A stretch of 44,291 nt of DNA from Candidatus Hennigella equi (GTDB taxonomy: Bacteria > Bacillota_I > Bacilli_A > Mycoplasmatales > Mycoplasmoidaceae), in contig JAGHUK010000027.1 in assembly GCA_018064845.1 (NCBI GenBank), positions 1-44,291 of the forward strand, in the 5' to 3' direction. Every line of letters starts with the position of its first letter. The first letter of the stretch is position 1. This document shows positions 42,472-44,291 of this stretch, piece by piece. The notes under the pieces are model-generated. The model ran no database searches and had not been told where the DNA came from. It worked only from the letters and a program-made list of their open reading frames with translations. The position numbers were made by a program, and so were the translations under genes.

Positions 42472-43216
42472 TTATTTACTAATAGACTATGGTAACTCTT
42501 TTATTAAAGCTGCCATCTATAGTTTAGATCAAGATGAAATAATTGAAACAAGACAAATAGCTCGTGGTAAGTCAGCACGAGACTTATTTAGATTATTCCG
42601 TTATTTAGGAGATCGTAGACCAAACAAAGTAGTTGTTTCTGCTTCTCCTAGCGTTAATGTGGTTGGACCTTTCCTAGAAGATATTAAAAAGTTATTAAAT
42701 GCTTCAATCATTATTGTTGGTAAACCAGAATTTATGAACTTAATTGATTTATCAAACATTAAACCAAATGTTTTCATTGGACCAGACATTTATGCTTGTT
42801 CTTATAAAGCTATACAAATGTTTGATAATCAACCAGCACTAGTAGTTAGTTTGGGTACTGCATACTTTGCAGTAGTTGTTAATCAAAAGAAGATTGAATC
42901 ATGCTTTTTATTGCCAAGTTTAACTAAAGGTATGGAAACAATTGCTAAATTAACAAACATTCCTAACGATTACATTCCAGAAATGTATGATAAAAACAAA
43001 GGTTTAAATACACCAAACGCATTTGCATCAGGTGCTAATGTTTGTATTGAAGGTTTTGTTGATAACATAGTTAAGATGCATAATATCGATCCTAAAAATG
43101 TAATCTTAACTGGTGGTGATGTTTTTAGATATACAAACATCAAAAAGAAATATAAAGAAGTTAAAAACTTTGTCCTTACTGGTCTAGCTGCATTAATAAA
43201 AGAAAAGAAATGATAA
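42461..43216 (+). CDS. coaX: Type III pantothenate kinase-like protein (CoaX), divergent
   Basis: CoaX makes phosphopantothenate, the first step to coenzyme A. The 251-residue ASKHA-fold product keeps the phosphate-1 motif LLIDYGNSFIKAA (family DxGNT). The second motif is IGPDIYA (family GxDR), so the Asp stays but the Arg is Ile. The third is SLGTAYF (family DxGTA), with Asp replaced by Ser. Such changes are unusual, so activity is uncertain. The last codon before TAA is a TGA read as Trp. It ends the operon, and tRNA-Trp follows with its own promoter. Confidence 0.8.
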
Positions 43217-43229
43217 CTTCATTTTCATT

Positions 43230-43235
43230 TATAAT
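43230..43235 (+). promoter_or_regulatory. -10 box of tRNA-Trp
   Basis: TATAAT about 15 nt before the tRNA 5' end; the start is expected near 43242. Confidence 0.6.
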
Positions 43236-43249
43236 ATAGAAGTTATTAT

Positions 43250-43324
43250 AGGGGTGTAGTTCAACGGCAGAACTGCGGACTTCAAATCCGCGTGTTGTGG
43301 GTTCAAATCCTGCCACCCCTGCCA
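43250..43324 (+). tRNA. tRNA-Trp with UCA anticodon (reads UGA and UGG)
   Basis: A 75-nt cloverleaf with acceptor AGGGGTG/CACCCCT, discriminator G and encoded CCA. The anticodon stem-loop is GCGGA-CTTCAAA-TCCGC, anticodon TCA. Normal arm lengths and a short variable loop rule out tRNA-Sec, so this is the mollicute tRNA that decodes UGA as Trp, in agreement with the many in-frame TGA codons here. Confidence 0.96.
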
Positions 43325-43325
43325 T

Positions 43326-43386
43326 TATAAGAGGAATCAATAAGATTCTTGAAAGCGTAGAGCAATATGCTCACGCTCTCATTATA
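43326..43386 (+). ncRNA. Branched (three-way) leader RNA between tRNA-Trp and the 43426 gene
   Basis: A closing stem TATAAGAG with CTC-A-TTATA encloses two hairpins: GAATC-AATAA-GATTC (43334-43348) and AGCGTaGAGCA-ATA-TGCTCACGCT (43354-43377). It starts 1 nt after the tRNA CCA. It may be a leader regulating the next gene or a processing signal; no named family is recognised. The stretch to 43425 is A-rich and ends in AAAGGAGATAGG. Confidence 0.5.
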
Positions 43387-43425
43387 TAAGGTTTCTCGCC
43401 AAAAAGTTAAAAAAAGGAGATAGGT

Positions 43426-43674
43426 ATGTCAAGAGCATTAGATTTAACAGGTCAAACATTCGGTATTTGAAAGGTTATAGCTAAGACTGATAAAAGAGCC
43501 TATAACGGAGCAATTATCTATAAATGTCAAAATATTAAGACAAAAGAGATAGCCTATAAGCATACAGGCTATTTAGTTCGTTTTAAAGCCAGAGGTTCAA
43601 TGAAAACAACCCCAGGGCGAAAACGTAAATGGATAATCATTAAAAGACCTTATATAGAAACAGAAAAAGCATAA
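43426..43674 (+). CDS. Small basic protein with AP2-like N-terminus (phage/mobile type)
   Basis: An 82-residue protein, pI clearly basic. The start SRALDLTGQTFGIWKVIAKT resembles the DLTGQxFGxLTVI opening of AP2/HNH-type DNA-binding proteins common in phages and mobile elements. KCQNIKTKEIAYKHTGYL takes the place of the usual Cys-rich part, with one Cys, so a zinc site is not obvious. The end is Lys/Arg-rich (RGSMKTTPGRKRKWIIIKRP). It has a strong ribosome site (AAAGGAG). DNA binding is inferred. Confidence 0.65.
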
Positions 43675-43697
43675 GTCTAAGACTTATGCTTTGTTTT
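43665..43697. terminator. Bidirectional terminator overlapping two convergent genes
   Basis: AAGCATAAGTCT, one-base loop A, AGACTTATGCTT, followed by TGTTTTTT. The stop codons of both flanking genes lie in the stem. Confidence 0.85.
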
Positions 43698-44183
43698 TTC
43701 TAATTTCACCTTTCAGTACATTAATTGCTTCCTTACGGATAAATTATGCCCATTGTTGATCAAATAAGATGCTGCTGCGCTCAAACTTGTTTGTCTTTCA
43801 TATGCTACTTCATATATTTGAAGCAGAGCTCTTTCATTTAAACTTAATGTTATTGGTTTAGTCTTTTCTATTGCTTTAGGAAGCTTATTAGGCCTTTGCC
43901 CCAACAATTTGATTACCTTTTCAACTCTCATTACTACAAATTTAATAATATGTTCATATTTTCTTCATCTTCCAGAGCCTTCTCGATTAATAACATAATA
44001 GCAATGATGATGTTTATGGTCAGGTATTACATCTAACATAATATCTTCACCTGACAACAATTCATATATTGCTATTTCAGTAGGAGTTAAAACCTGTATA
44101 GGTTTTTTTGTTTTGATTTCTTTATATCTTTTGACTAAGTTATCCAATTCAGGATACGTAAATTTTTTCTCTTTTCTGACCAT
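43677..44183 (-). CDS. Ribbon-helix-helix-like protein of a plasmid- or ICE-type cassette
   Basis: Reading TGA as Trp joins two short frames into one 168-residue protein. The N-terminal half (about residues 1-90) is charged, with PIQVLTPTEIAIYELLSGED and a His-rich PDHKHHHCYYVIN. The C-terminal half carries a pattern of one strand and two helices typical of CopG/Arc ribbon-helix-helix DNA-binding domains: ITLSLNERALLQIYEVAYER, then TSLSAAASYLINNG (about 117-155). A possible frameshift near 43735 would give a different C-terminus. Gene partner: the truncated gene 8 nt upstream. A partition (ParB-like) or repressor role is plausible. Confidence 0.65.
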
Positions 44184-44191
44184 AAATTACA

Positions 44192-44291
44192 TTATTTTTT
44201 TATATTTTCTTTGATTGTTGATATCATTTCACCAAATTCATGTGGACTATTTTCTAGTTTTAATAATAAGGAGCCTGAGTCTATGGCATTC
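44192..44291 (-). CDS. C-terminal end of an unidentified gene (cut by the right edge)
   Basis: Only the last 32 or 33 residues are visible (ending SPHEFGEMISTIKENIKK). They are hydrophilic and helical. This gene lies just upstream of the ribbon-helix-helix gene, so a ParA-type ATPase is one guess, but 33 residues do not decide it. Confidence 0.5.
   Translation of the reverse strand, partial: NAIDSGSLLLKLENSPHEFGEMISTIKENIKK

Noticed and set aside
43250-43324. tRNA with UCA anticodon as a selenocysteine tRNA
   Set aside because: Normal arm lengths, short variable loop and 75-nt size fit tRNA-Trp; in-frame TGA codons align with Trp positions in known families (for example valS and obg).

Overview
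The window reads as chromosome of a low-GC mollicute (Mycoplasma/Ureaplasma/Malacoplasma type). In-frame TGA must be read as Trp in almost every long gene, and a tRNA-Trp with a UCA anticodon is present at 43250-43324. Genes are dense, bacterial -10 boxes (TATAAT) are clear, and there are many lipoproteins but no sign of a cell-wall pathway. The BspA-type leucine-rich-repeat proteins recall 'Ca. Mycoplasma girerdii' and other mucosal mollicutes, but the species cannot be fixed from the sequence alone. All gene ends below use translation table 4, so many genes are joined across in-frame TGA.

Layout. 1-5380 (minus): a yloU-like / fakA / plsX / rnc / smc operon, with smc cut by the window edge. 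5443-8349 (plus): rpmF, thyX, folD and a DUF2130-like protein. 8374-8925 (minus): ppa. 9012-9294: an intergenic locus making a structured RNA of about 235 nt with its own promoter and terminator; it contains a 17-codon hydrophobic mini-ORF and faces a convergent promoter. 9325-18663: a surface-protein region with a four-gene plus-strand operon (a large lipoprotein, two BspA-like LRR proteins and a Big2-like lipoprotein) and three minus-strand membrane or lipoprotein genes. This region is bounded by two near-identical 32-bp terminator repeats. 18741-19167 (minus): rpmB, tRNA-Ile and tRNA-Ala. 19264-25255 (plus): udk, tkt, a UPF0154 protein, engB and valS. 25302-25385: a free-standing gene for a 27-residue Cys-rich peptide. 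25395-28089: dnaK under a CIRCE element, then a lipoprotein. 28113-29541 (minus): rluD-type synthase and lspA. 29571-32405 (plus): a membrane protein, obg and nadE. 32498-36764: pstS, fused pstCA and pstB. 36814-43216: SemiSWEET, phoU, an RNase J-like protein, an FtsK-like protein, a LicA/choline-kinase-like protein and coaX. 43250-44291: tRNA-Trp, a branched leader RNA, and the edge of what looks like a mobile or plasmid-like cassette.

Functional links. FakA and PlsX fit use of scavenged fatty acids, since no fab genes or acpP lie between plsX and rnc. ThyX and FolD together handle methylene-tetrahydrofolate for dTMP. Pst genes plus PhoU form a phosphate-uptake unit, interrupted by a SemiSWEET sugar transporter.

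The most unusual points are: an RNase J homologue and an FtsK homologue, side by side, that have both lost their catalytic motifs; the 9.0-9.3 kb structured RNA locus; the Cys-rich 27-mer; a recurrent promoter layout that places the -10 box 6-7 nt before the start codon (predicted leaderless mRNAs); and the cassette next to tRNA-Trp.
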